This document shows positions 6,612 to 13,659 of a DNA stretch of 15,552 nt, in pieces (position 1 is the stretch's first letter; each line of letters begins with the position of its first letter). Made by a program: the position numbers and the translations under genes. The notes beneath the pieces were generated by a model. The model saw only the letters and a program-made list of their open reading frames with translations, did no database searches and had not been told where the DNA came from. The DNA is from Erysipelotrichaceae bacterium (GTDB lineage Bacteria; Bacillota_I; Bacilli_A; RFN20; CAG-826), in assembly GCA_031271635.1 (NCBI GenBank), contig JAISVG010000104.1, forward strand, positions 1-15,552, in the 5' to 3' direction.

Positions 6612-7169
6612 TTATTCTTGAATCGTTTTTGGAGTTTCATTTTGAATGTCGCCTAGTGACTTTTTAATCAAACTATAACCAACAATATCAAAAACCACCG
6701 CCAGTGCAAAGATTGTGAGGCCGATAAGACCAACGGTGAATAGTTGTTCAATTTGTTCGGTAGTCATTTCATCGTTTCCTGATCGTCCCACAAAGAAGAT
6801 AATAATGAAAATAATTAAGAAAATAAAATCGAAAACAATTAAAGGAATCATGCCGTGAAGTTTTTTCGTCGGATGTTTTCCAAAAGTTATTTTTGCCTTA
6901 TAGACACCAGCGGAGATTTGAATAATTGCTAAAACAAGCAGAATGATGCCAGCAACAAAGATTCCAATCGGAATTACAATAAAGAGGGTTAAAAAGAACC
7001 CAGCAAGAAAATCAGCGCCGTCATTTACCGTATCGGGTCTTGCATCCGCCATCCCTTGATATACCACGACCGCAAAATAGAAGAGAACCGCTGCCATTGC
7101 TAAAAACGCGAGAGCAATCACGAAAGAGATAATTGCCGAGAATAAATAAAAGCCTTTCCCTTTTTTCAT
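6612..7169 (-). CDS. Four-helix membrane protein, function unknown
   Basis: 185 residues; no family recognised. Four hydrophobic segments are visible at about 10-36, 56-86, 108-128 and 146-168. Between them lie a short acidic loop (DARPDTVNDGAD), a basic loop with KAKITFGKHPTKKLHG, and a second polar loop with NDEMTTEQIEQ. The basic loop after helix two suggests it faces the cytoplasm; the C-terminal tail is polar. The ATG has AAGGAG overlapping the stop codon of the 7179 gene (TAAGGAG), so the two are translated together from one message. Similar size and layout suggest a paired membrane complex or related paralogues, but this is inference. Confidence 0.8.
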   Translation of the reverse strand: MKKGKGFYLFSAIISFVIALAFLAMAAVLFYFAVVVYQGMADARPDTVNDGADFLAGFFLTLFIVIPIGIFVAGIILLVLAIIQISAGVYKAKITFGKHPTKKLHGMIPLIVFDFIFLIIFIIIFFVGRSGNDEMTTEQIEQLFTVGLIGLTIFALAVVFDIVGYSLIKKSLGDIQNETPKTIQE

Positions 7170-7178
7170 TTTGACTCC

Positions 7179-7703
7179 TTATAACTCTTGATCACAATTC
7201 TTGCACCTAGTGGCTAATTGGCGATTCCTAACTCCACAGTTAGGGCAAGTGTTTTCCACAGTTTTCCTTAGATTAAAAAGTAATTTAAGAACGTAAATCA
7301 CAAATAAAATGATATGAACAATGAAGAAAGGATGGATAATAGCAATTAAGGCTCCCAGACTCTCAACACTTCCTGATTCTCCTACTGGAGCATTAATATA
7401 GAGGAATAAGGTTCCTAAAAGCACCATTCCTCCCCCAATAATACTGATGATATTGGCGGAACGTTTCTTTGAGAGAATTATCCCAAAAACGATGTTAAAA
7501 ATGATTTCAAGAAAGAAAATAAAGCACATAAACATTGCAAGCCAACCAAAGCCGGCAACTTCAGGACTGAGGGAAATTGCCCCAATAAGTAAGATGGTAA
7601 AGCCAACCACCACTAGTAAAGCTCCTTCAATCGCATTAATAATGATATGGACAATATTGGCAAGGATGTTGATAACCGACATTAAGCCTTTTAAAAATCT
7701 CAT
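7179..7703 (-). CDS. Membrane protein with C-terminal zinc ribbon
   Basis: 174 residues with about four hydrophobic segments (roughly 10-40, 52-77, 84-103 and 117-145), followed by a short cytosolic tail holding CPNCGVRN and CKNCDQEL (Cys153/156 and Cys167/170), a two-CxxC zinc-ribbon pattern. Zinc-ribbon tails on small membrane proteins are common in Firmicutes, usually with unknown role. The ATG has AAGGAGA 4 nt upstream and a good promoter (TTACAT, 16 nt, TATATT with TG one base before it). It is the first gene of a two-gene unit with the 6612 gene, placed between ecfT and truA. No function is assigned. Confidence 0.8.
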   Translation of the reverse strand: MRFLKGLMSVINILANIVHIIINAIEGALLVVVGFTILLIGAISLSPEVAGFGWLAMFMCFIFFLEIIFNIVFGIILSKKRSANIISIIGGGMVLLGTLFLYINAPVGESGSVESLGALIAIIHPFFIVHIILFVIYVLKLLFNLRKTVENTCPNCGVRNRQLATRCKNCDQEL

Positions 7704-7707
7704 TTTG

Positions 7708-7749
7708 TCTCCTTAGTACTAAATATAGCAAATCTTTTAGGAAATGTAA
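7708..7749 (-). promoter_or_regulatory. Promoter and Shine-Dalgarno of the two membrane genes
   Basis: On the - strand TTACAT (7749-7744), a 16-nt spacer and TATATT (7727-7722), with TGC directly before the -10 (extended -10). AAGGAGA (7714-7708) then serves the 7703 ATG. This shows the pair is not simply part of the ecf transcript. Confidence 0.65.
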
Positions 7750-7776
7750 CAATATTCCGTCTAAAGGACTATTATT

Positions 7777-8628
7777 TTACATAGTAAAAAAGGCACCAAC
7801 TGGGAGCATCCAGTAAATACGGTAGAGAATAAACAGGGTTAAAAAGCCAAGAATCAAAAGCAGCATTACTAAATCACGCCATGTAAACTTCATGATTTGG
7901 TATCTGGTTCGCTTGGCATAAGGGTCATAACCACGAGCTTCCATTGCCAGCGCTAGTTCTTCACTTCGTTCGAAAGCCGAAATGAAAAGAGGGACAATTA
8001 AAGAAATAATGGCCCGAGATCTTTTTAAAAGACCACCACGATTAAAGTCAACGCCTCTTGAAGTTTGAGCTTTCATGATTCTCGTAATTTCATCACCAAT
8101 AGTGGGAATGAAACGGAGGGCAATAGACATTGTCATCGCGACGACACTCACGGGAAATTTAATGAGTTTTAAGGGAGTTAAATACCACTCGAAGGCATGA
8201 GTTAAATCAATCGAGCTCGTTGATTCAGTAAGAATAAGGGTAAAGGATAACATAATGACAAGACGGAGGAGAACTTTCAAAGTTTGAAAAATGGAATCAA
8301 GGTAAATCGGAAGGTCACCAATCGTGAACCACAGCATTGTGGTTCCACTAGTAGGAAAGAAAACATTGATTAAAAGCAAGAAAATGAGTAAAAATGAAAG
8401 AGGAAGAATCATTTTTAAAAGTGCTAAGAAGCTGGTGCGATTGATAAGAATTGCGATTAAAGAGATGCCACCGAAAATACCTAATCCAATAAAAGTTTCT
8501 TGCCAGGTCGGATAGTTAAAAAAAAGCAAAACAATGAGAGTAATCATCGTAAAAAGCTTGAGACGAGGATCAAGACGGTGAAAAAAAGTATCACGTTTTT
8601 GAAAACGTCCAAAAACAAAATCATTCAT
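7777..8628 (-). CDS. ecfT: ECF transporter transmembrane protein EcfT
   Basis: The membrane scaffold that couples the two EcfA ATPases to interchangeable substrate-binding S subunits in group II ECF vitamin/metal importers. At 283 residues it is normal length. It has the N-terminal HRLDPRLK motif, several hydrophobic helices (about 24-38, 44-63, 72-91, 118-134 and 252-270) and the two coupling-helix motifs AQTSRG (187-192) and AMEARG (228-233), whose arginines contact the ATPases. Its ATG overlaps the ecfA2 stop by 8 nt (ATGAATGA), with AGGAAGG just upstream, so it is translationally coupled. No S component is encoded nearby, as expected for a shared module. Confidence 0.95.
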   Translation of the reverse strand: MNDFVFGRFQKRDTFFHRLDPRLKLFTMITLIVLLFFNYPTWQETFIGLGIFGGISLIAILINRTSFLALLKMILPLSFLLIFLLLINVFFPTSGTTMLWFTIGDLPIYLDSIFQTLKVLLRLVIMLSFTLILTESTSSIDLTHAFEWYLTPLKLIKFPVSVVAMTMSIALRFIPTIGDEITRIMKAQTSRGVDFNRGGLLKRSRAIISLIVPLFISAFERSEELALAMEARGYDPYAKRTRYQIMKFTWRDLVMLLLILGFLTLFILYRIYWMLPVGAFFTM

Positions 8629-9454
8629 GCTTGGCCTTCCTCATTACGGTAATAATTTCATTACTTGAAAGTTCTTGATAAGGAAGATTAATCTCCTTTT
8701 TTGTGAGCAATCGTTTTAGCTTATAGTAGTCTGGTAATTCTTGTTCATCAAGGAGGGTAAAGAATTTGTCTTTGCGACATTGAAAAGCCAGTTTTCCGTG
8801 TTGTAGTTTAATTACCTCATCACATGATGCGAGAACTAATTTATAGTCATGAGTAACAACAATCACGGTTTTGCCAAGATTTTTAAAAGTACTAAGGAGT
8901 TCGCGAATCATTTTTTGTCCCTCTAAATCAAGGGAACTAGTTGGCTCATCAAGAATAATGATTTCCGGCTCAATAGCTAAAACTCCGGCAAGAGCGACTC
9001 TTCTTTTTTCACCTCCTGACAAGGTAAAAGGGGAACGATCATAGTATGATTCATCAAGTCCCACGATTTTTAAAGCGTCCTCGGCCATCTTTCGAGCGAC
9101 ATCCTTTTTATACTTAAAGTTTAAAGGACCAAACATGACATCTTTAATGATACTATCTTCAAAGAGCTGGTTTTCCGAAAACTGGAATAAGAGACCGACC
9201 TTTCTTCTTAAAAGACTAAGTTTTTTATATTTAGCTTTTTTAGTAAAGATATAATCGAGGACCTCCACGGTTCCAGAACTCGGTTTAAAAAGTCCATTAA
9301 GCAATTGAATCAGGGTAGTTTTACCACTTCCAGTCGCACCAATTAAAGCAGTAGTAACCCCTATTGGAATGGTGAGTGATAAATCATCAAGAGCTAAAAA
9401 AGCCTGTTTTCTTTTTCCATATGTAAAAAAAACATGGTCTAAAGCGATTCCCAT
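8621..9454 (-). CDS. ecfA2: ECF transporter ATPase EcfA2
   Basis: One of two different ATPases energising ECF importers. 277 residues with Walker A GATGSGKTT (39-47), Q-loop around QFSENQLF (91-98), signature LSGGE (145-149), Walker B IIILDEP (165-171) and H-loop His202. The Q-loop sequence and the LSGGEKRRVALAG signature match EcfA2 better than EcfA1. It starts inside ecfA1 (16-nt overlap) with GAGG just upstream and ends in TGA within the start of ecfT. This is the only TGA stop among the genes in the window. Confidence 0.95.
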   Translation of the reverse strand: MGIALDHVFFTYGKRKQAFLALDDLSLTIPIGVTTALIGATGSGKTTLIQLLNGLFKPSSGTVEVLDYIFTKKAKYKKLSLLRRKVGLLFQFSENQLFEDSIIKDVMFGPLNFKYKKDVARKMAEDALKIVGLDESYYDRSPFTLSGGEKRRVALAGVLAIEPEIIILDEPTSSLDLEGQKMIRELLSTFKNLGKTVIVVTHDYKLVLASCDEVIKLQHGKLAFQCRKDKFFTLLDEQELPDYYKLKRLLTKKEINLPYQELSSNEIITVMRKAKHE

Positions 9455-10239
9455 AGTTCCTCAATTAGACCTTCTGCTTCTTGATGTTGCAGATGATGAC
9501 TTAGTCTTATTTCATCAAGCAACGGAATCCGAACCTTCTTTGGTTCAAGCAATAACAGTTGCTGATACACTTCATCTTTAGTGCCATCAAACTTGATAGT
9601 CTTATTATCTAAGTAGATAACTCTAGTTATTTCGCTAGTTAATTCTTCAAGATTATGAGTGATGAAGATGATCGATAGTTCAGGACGATGCTGACGAATT
9701 CTTTTAATCGCCGCATGAATCTCATTTTTACTTTTTTCATCAAGCATCGAAGTTGCTTCATCAAAAATAATGAGATTAGGTTTCATGACAAGAATGGAGG
9801 CAATTGCCACTTTCTGTTTTTGTCCTCCGGATAAGTGCTGAGGTTCCTTGTCTTTAAGGCTGCTCATGCCGAGTTCGGTAAGAATATCATTAATGGTCTT
9901 AATCATTTGGTCACGGGGTGTATTTTTGTTTTCTAGTCCAAAAGCAATATCATTTTCAACCGTAACCCCAACGAACTGATTATCAGGATTTTGAAAGACA
10001 ATCCCGACTTGATTCCTGATTAAATTAGCATTATGTTTAGTAATTAATCCATCGTTAATGAAAATCTCACCTTGATAGGCTTCAAGATCAGAAATGGCTT
10101 TGGCAAGAGTTGATTTCCCGCTTCCATTCGCGCCGATCAAAGCAATATACTCGCCTGAATTAATGACAAAAGAAATGTTTTCAATAATGGTTTCGCCATT
10201 AAAAGCGACCGCGAGATTCTTAACTTCAATTAAACTCAT
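9439..10239 (-). CDS. ecfA1: ECF transporter ATPase EcfA1
   Basis: The partner ATPase of EcfA2 in the ECF module. 266 residues with Walker A GANGSGKST (36-44), Q-loop FQNPDNQFVG (82-91, the typical EcfA1 form), signature LSGGQ (136-140), Walker B LIIFDEAT (156-163) and H-loop His195. The ATG lies 1 nt after the dCMP deaminase stop (TAATATG) and has no Shine-Dalgarno sequence, so it probably depends on ribosomes finishing the upstream gene. Confidence 0.95.
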   Translation of the reverse strand: MSLIEVKNLAVAFNGETIIENISFVINSGEYIALIGANGSGKSTLAKAISDLEAYQGEIFINDGLITKHNANLIRNQVGIVFQNPDNQFVGVTVENDIAFGLENKNTPRDQMIKTINDILTELGMSSLKDKEPQHLSGGQKQKVAIASILVMKPNLIIFDEATSMLDEKSKNEIHAAIKRIRQHRPELSIIFITHNLEELTSEITRVIYLDNKTIKFDGTKDEVYQQLLLLEPKKVRIPLLDEIRLSHHLQHQEAEGLIEELWESL

Positions 10240-10240
10240 A

Positions 10241-10720
10241 TTAGAATGATATTTGAGGAATCCTTAAGCTGTAAGCACGATATTTTACCCCCGCAAGATC
10301 AAAGAGTCTTTTCGCGGCCTTGGTCTCAACCATGCTTTCATATTTATCTTCATAATAAATAATTTCATTAATCCCAGCCTGAATGATGGCCTTCGCACAT
10401 TCATTACAAGGGAAAAGGGTGACATAAATGCGGCAACCACGAAGGTCTGTTCCCGCCCGTGAATTTAAAATGGCGTTTAATTCGGCATGAACGACATAAA
10501 GGTACTTATTATCTAAGTCTTTACCCTTATTCCAAGTGAGCTTGGCTTCATTTAATAGTCGCGGCATCCCGTTATAACCATTAGAAACTACCTTATTATC
10601 AGCATCAACGATGCAGGCACCAACTTGCGTTGAAGGGTCTTTACTTCTTAAAGCGGAAAGAAAGGCCATCCCCATAAAGTATTCGTCCCAGCTAATTATT
10701 GTTCTTGCGGTAATTTCCAT
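10241..10720 (-). CDS. comEB: dCMP deaminase family protein (ComEB-like)
   Basis: A zinc deaminase of the dCMP/cytidine deaminase family, which turns dCMP into dUMP for thymidylate synthesis. 159 residues. The zinc site is complete: HAE (78-80; zinc His78 and proton-shuttle Glu80) and PCNEC (104-108; Cys105 and Cys108). STQVGA near 30-35 and SNGYNG (46-51) are typical of dCMP deaminases. Firmicute homologues are often called ComEB for their place in competence operons; no competence gene is here. It heads the ecfA1-ecfA2-ecfT unit. The ATG has no Shine-Dalgarno sequence; an extended -10 (TGCTATACT) ends 7 nt before it, pointing to a leaderless mRNA. Confidence 0.93.
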   Translation of the reverse strand: MEITARTIISWDEYFMGMAFLSALRSKDPSTQVGACIVDADNKVVSNGYNGMPRLLNEAKLTWNKGKDLDNKYLYVVHAELNAILNSRAGTDLRGCRIYVTLFPCNECAKAIIQAGINEIIYYEDKYESMVETKAAKRLFDLAGVKYRAYSLRIPQISF

Positions 10721-10727
10721 AGTTTAT

Positions 10728-10736
10728 AGTATAGCA
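10728..10736 (-). promoter_or_regulatory. Extended -10 promoter for a leaderless comEB-ecf mRNA
   Basis: TGCTATACT on the - strand (10736-10728) ends 7 nt before the comEB ATG, so transcription should start at or next to the A of ATG. No -35 is needed for an extended -10 and none is clear. It is the best-supported leaderless candidate in the window. Confidence 0.55.
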
Positions 10737-10836
10737 AAAAAAGTGATTTCTGCATCTTTTAGGGATGCTACGACAGGTTTTTTCTTGATTTTTCCTGATT
10801 TCTACCTGATGCAAAATATATCGATCACTTCCAGTG

Positions 10837-10842
10837 TATAAT
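10837..10842 (+). promoter_or_regulatory. Candidate -10 for a leaderless cysK mRNA
   Basis: TATAAT on the + strand ends 6 nt before the cysK ATG at 10849; no ribosome-binding site and no recognisable -35. The 128-nt gap to comEB also holds a distant inverted pair, AAGTGAT (10741-10747) and ATCACTT (10824-10830), a possible operator pair or chance. Confidence 0.45.
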
Positions 10843-10848
10843 GAATTT

Positions 10849-11769
10849 ATGAAACATCTTGATGATCTTGAAAAAAAGATTGGCAATACTGCGGTTGTTG
10901 AATTAAAAGCATTTTATGATGAACGAACCAATAATCGTTTTTATGCAAAACTAGAGATGCAAAATTTAACAGGATCAGTTAAAGATCGTCCGGCCTACTT
11001 TATGCTTAAAAATGCGATTGAAAAAGGTCTTATTAATGATCAAACCATCATTGTTGAACCAACTAGTGGCAATACTGGGATTGCACTTGCTCGTTTGGCT
11101 AAGGAACTAGGACTACCAATTATTATCACAATGCCAGAGTCAATGAGTCAAGAACGCCGCGATCTCATTACGAAAGAAGGCGGCTTTTTAGATTTGACTC
11201 CTGCTAATGAAGGCATGTCTGGTGCCATCAAAAGAGCCTACGAACTACAGGGAATAAAGCCTAATGTTTTTATTCCAATGCAGTTTGAAAATCCTCAAAA
11301 CGCTCTTGCACATTATCATACCACCGCTCCAGAAATTGAGGCCCAACTTCCTAATGTGGATATTGTTGTCGCGGGTATTGGAACTGGAGGAACGATTACT
11401 GGGATTGGAAAATATTTTAAAGGAAAGGAAAAGAATATTTTGTTAGTTGGTGTTGAACCATATAATTCACGCGTCCTTGAAGGTCTTCCTCCTGGGCCAC
11501 ATCGGATTCAGGGAATTGGGGCTGGTTTTGTGCCGAAAATCTTAGATTTAAGTGTTGTTGATGAAGTTGTTTCAGTCACCGATGATGCGGCGATTATGAC
11601 CGCAAAAGATCTTTTAAAGCGTGAGAAAATCTCTGCTGGTGTTTCTAGTGGTGCCGCCCTAGCGGGAGCCATGAAATATCTTGAAGCACATCAACTAACG
11701 AATAAAAATATTTTAGTGATTTTTCCTGATGATGCGAGTAAATATCAAACCATGGGTTTAGGAGAGTAA
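10849..11769 (+). CDS. cysK: Cysteine synthase (O-acetylserine sulfhydrylase)
   Basis: A PLP enzyme that makes L-cysteine from O-acetylserine and sulfide. 306 residues, the usual length. Visible are the PLP lysine in TGSVKDRP (Lys45), the substrate loop PTSGNTG (71-77), the phosphate-binding GIGTGGT (176-182 or so), IQGIGAGFVP (220-229) and GVSSGAA near 264-270. ATG 10849 is chosen. The frame can be read from a GTG at 10834, but those codons overlap the TATAAT at 10837-10842 and add five residues with no family counterpart. There is no Shine-Dalgarno sequence, so a leaderless mRNA is likely. It pairs with cysE 1 nt downstream, giving both steps of cysteine synthesis in one transcript. Confidence 0.95.
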   Translation: MKHLDDLEKKIGNTAVVELKAFYDERTNNRFYAKLEMQNLTGSVKDRPAYFMLKNAIEKGLINDQTIIVEPTSGNTGIALARLAKELGLPIIITMPESMSQERRDLITKEGGFLDLTPANEGMSGAIKRAYELQGIKPNVFIPMQFENPQNALAHYHTTAPEIEAQLPNVDIVVAGIGTGGTITGIGKYFKGKEKNILLVGVEPYNSRVLEGLPPGPHRIQGIGAGFVPKILDLSVVDEVVSVTDDAAIMTAKDLLKREKISAGVSSGAALAGAMKYLEAHQLTNKNILVIFPDDASKYQTMGLGE

Positions 11770-11770
11770 T

Positions 11771-12574
11771 ATGAAAAAAGATCCCGTTTCAATCAAAATG
11801 TGTCGTGAGATTATTGCCTTATATAAGAAGATTCTTTTTCCCAACATTTATGGTGAAGAAATTGTCTCCTTAGATGTGCCACAACGTGATTTTAAAGAAA
11901 AAATGGCTTTTTTGCTGTTTCAAGAAGCATCAAAAGCCTATCAAATGATTGATCAGGCCTATAGTAAGAATACACTTAAAGAAAAAATTAAACGTCTCAT
12001 GGCAAAATTACCGCGCCTGCTTCGAATTCTTGAAGAAGACATCGTGGCAATTGAAGCTGGTGATCCTGCTAGCAACGGACGAATCGAAATTATTTTAGCT
12101 TATCCAGGATTCTACGCGGTTTTAGTTTACCGTCTTACACATGAACTATATTTAGAAAATATTCCTATTTTACCACGGATAATGGCGGAACACGCTCATT
12201 CGGTCACGGGGATTGACATCCATCCTGGGGCGGATATTGGGAAGAGTTTCTTTATTGATCATGGAACGGGAGTGGTAATTGGTGAAACTGCCGAAATTGG
12301 TAATTTTGTGAAGATTTACCAAGGAGTTACTTTAGGCGCTATTGGTCTTCGCGATGGTAAAAAACTTAAAGGAAAAAAACGCCATCCCACAATTAAGAAT
12401 AATGTTACTATTTATTCAGGAGCCTCGATTCTTGGTGGTGATACCATCATCGGAAACTATGTTACTATTGCTTCAAATAGTATTATTACCGCCTCAATTG
12501 AGGATCATAAACTAGCGCGCAATAAGACGCCTGAACTACTGGTTAAAGATAATAATCCACAAAACAAGACTTAG
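11771..12574 (+). CDS. cysE: Serine O-acetyltransferase
   Basis: Acetylates L-serine with acetyl-CoA to O-acetylserine, the substrate of the CysK encoded just upstream. 267 residues: a helical N-terminal domain (about 1-130) and a C-terminal left-handed beta-helix of hexapeptide repeats. Family landmarks are GIDIHPGADIG, FIDHGTGVVIGETAEIG (active-site His in DHGTG) and YQGVTLGAIG, followed by the basic KLKGKKRHPTIKNNVTI. The N-terminal domain is longer than in short Bacillus-type CysE. The ATG follows the cysK stop by 1 nt and has AGGAG 6 nt upstream. Its last 4 bases overlap the end of uppP on the other strand. CysE and CysK commonly associate physically in other bacteria. Confidence 0.95.
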   Translation: MKKDPVSIKMCREIIALYKKILFPNIYGEEIVSLDVPQRDFKEKMAFLLFQEASKAYQMIDQAYSKNTLKEKIKRLMAKLPRLLRILEEDIVAIEAGDPASNGRIEIILAYPGFYAVLVYRLTHELYLENIPILPRIMAEHAHSVTGIDIHPGADIGKSFFIDHGTGVVIGETAEIGNFVKIYQGVTLGAIGLRDGKKLKGKKRHPTIKNNVTIYSGASILGGDTIIGNYVTIASNSIITASIEDHKLARNKTPELLVKDNNPQNKT

Positions 12575-13389
12575 AAACAACTCCAGATAATAACGACTGT
12601 GCCAAGTAAGAATAAATAAGGACTAAAATACCATAAGCGTCCTTTTCGAATGATTTTAAGCAAGAAATATAAAGCGAAGAAAGTAACAACGCCTGCAACA
12701 AGAATGCTGACAAGATATGGAGCGATTAGCGAATTATCAAAGGCAACAGTTCCTGATCCGAGTTTAATGAGTTCTAACACAAAAGATCCAAGACTCACCG
12801 GAATGAACAAGAGAAAGGCAAAATGCGCGGCTTCAGCATTATTAAATTTATTAACTTTAAGTCCTGAAAGAGTGATGCCGCTACGGGAGATTCCAGGAAC
12901 AATTCCCACTCCTTGAAACGCTCCAATTATTAAAGCATGATACCATTTCATTTCTTTAAGACTCTTTGATCCATTAAGTCGCGAAATAATGATGAGCATT
13001 GTACCGGTTACTAATAAGGCAATCCCGATTGGCAATAGACCAAGGAGGGTTGTTTCAATGAAATCATTAAGAAAATATCCTAGAAGCGCGGCGGGAATGG
13101 TGGCAATGATTAAATAGATATCGAGCATAAAGTAATGACGAGCTTCTTCGTCACGATTTCTGTTGAAGAGGAAGAGGAAAAAGTATTTAATCATTTTCCA
13201 GAGTTCTTTATGGAAATAGATAATGACCGCAACTAAGGAGCCAAAATGGAGCATAATCGAAAACAAGAGCGACTCATTCATGTCAAGGAGTTTTTCAAGA
13301 ATAAAAATATGTGCTGAGGAAGAAATCGGGAGAATTTCAGTGATTCCCTGAACAATCGCAATGAGAATGTGTTTGAAGAATTCAATCAT
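12571..13389 (-). CDS. uppP: Undecaprenyl-diphosphatase UppP (BacA)
   Basis: An integral membrane phosphatase that dephosphorylates undecaprenyl pyrophosphate, recycling the lipid carrier of cell-wall and surface polymers; its loss or overproduction changes bacitracin sensitivity. 272 residues, normal length, highly hydrophobic. Both active-site segments are present: QGITEILPISSSAH (14-27, with Glu18, Ser and His27) and VPGISRSG (164-171, with Arg169). A wall or other polyprenyl-dependent polymer is implied, which argues against a wall-less Mycoplasma but not against the Bacillota generally. It has its own TATAAT and GAGGT site, and ends tail to tail with cysE with a 4-nt overlap and no terminator. 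Confidence 0.96.
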   Translation of the reverse strand: MIEFFKHILIAIVQGITEILPISSSAHIFILEKLLDMNESLLFSIMLHFGSLVAVIIYFHKELWKMIKYFFLFLFNRNRDEEARHYFMLDIYLIIATIPAALLGYFLNDFIETTLLGLLPIGIALLVTGTMLIIISRLNGSKSLKEMKWYHALIIGAFQGVGIVPGISRSGITLSGLKVNKFNNAEAAHFAFLLFIPVSLGSFVLELIKLGSGTVAFDNSLIAPYLVSILVAGVVTFFALYFLLKIIRKGRLWYFSPYLFLLGTVVIIWSCF

Positions 13390-13414
13390 GAGGTTACCTA
13401 CCTCTTTTATTATA
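13390..13414 (-). promoter_or_regulatory. uppP -10 and self-complementary ribosome-binding site
   Basis: On the - strand TATAAT (13414-13409) precedes GAGGT (13404-13400). The same GAGGT can pair with ACCTC (13394-13390), which directly abuts the ATG, leaving a 5-nt loop. The stem would hide the ribosome-binding site. Confidence 0.45.
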
Positions 13415-13522
13415 TCTTGATTGAAACTTAAAACCTTAAAAATGATTTTTTTCTCTTTATAAAAAAGTTGAAAGATGAGGATTTTTTGGACATTTTTATT
13501 AGTTTTTCGGGCGATAATTGAG

Positions 13523-13577
13523 GAAAAAGTCTTCTTTTTCTCCTATTTCATGAAGCGATAAAATGTCGGAAATCCGA
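13523..13577. repeat. Two short inverted repeats upstream of the lipoprotein promoter
   Basis: GAAAAAG / CTTTTTC (13523-13529 and 13534-13540, 4-nt loop) and TCGGA-AA-TCCGA (13566-13577). The second lies about 20 nt upstream of the -35 and could be an operator; neither has the features of a terminator. Nothing else was seen in the uppP/lipoprotein gap apart from the two promoters. Confidence 0.3.
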
Positions 13578-13596
13578 ATAACAAAAGCGGAAATTC

Positions 13597-13653
13597 TTGC
13601 AATACCTCATGTATTCTGCTAAAATACAAAGTATATTTTTTGTTTTAAAGGAG
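13597..13653 (+). promoter_or_regulatory. Strong sigma-70-type promoter and Shine-Dalgarno of the lipoprotein gene
   Basis: TTGCAA (13597-13602), exactly 17 nt, then TAAAAT (13620-13625) with TGC directly before it (extended -10). AAAGGAG (13647-13653) lies 6 nt before the ATG at 13660. This is the best full promoter in the window. Confidence 0.8.
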
Positions 13654-13659
13654 AAAAAC

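Noticed and set aside
8621..8623. Genetic code 4 (TGA = Trp)
   Set aside because: Conserved genes have no in-frame TGA and use TGG throughout; reading through the ecfA2 TGA would extend it beyond its normal C-terminus.
10834..10848. GTG 10834 as the cysK start
   Set aside because: The added codons overlap the TATAAT and add five residues with no family counterpart; ATG 10849 fits CysK length.
10721..10848. T-box or other riboswitch before cysK
   Set aside because: No specifier/antiterminator or terminator hairpin is visible, and the apparent start site leaves no 5' leader.
13441..13520. Small ORF in the uppP/lipoprotein gap
   Set aside because: Only a frame of about 17 codons with a TTG start and no ribosome-binding site.
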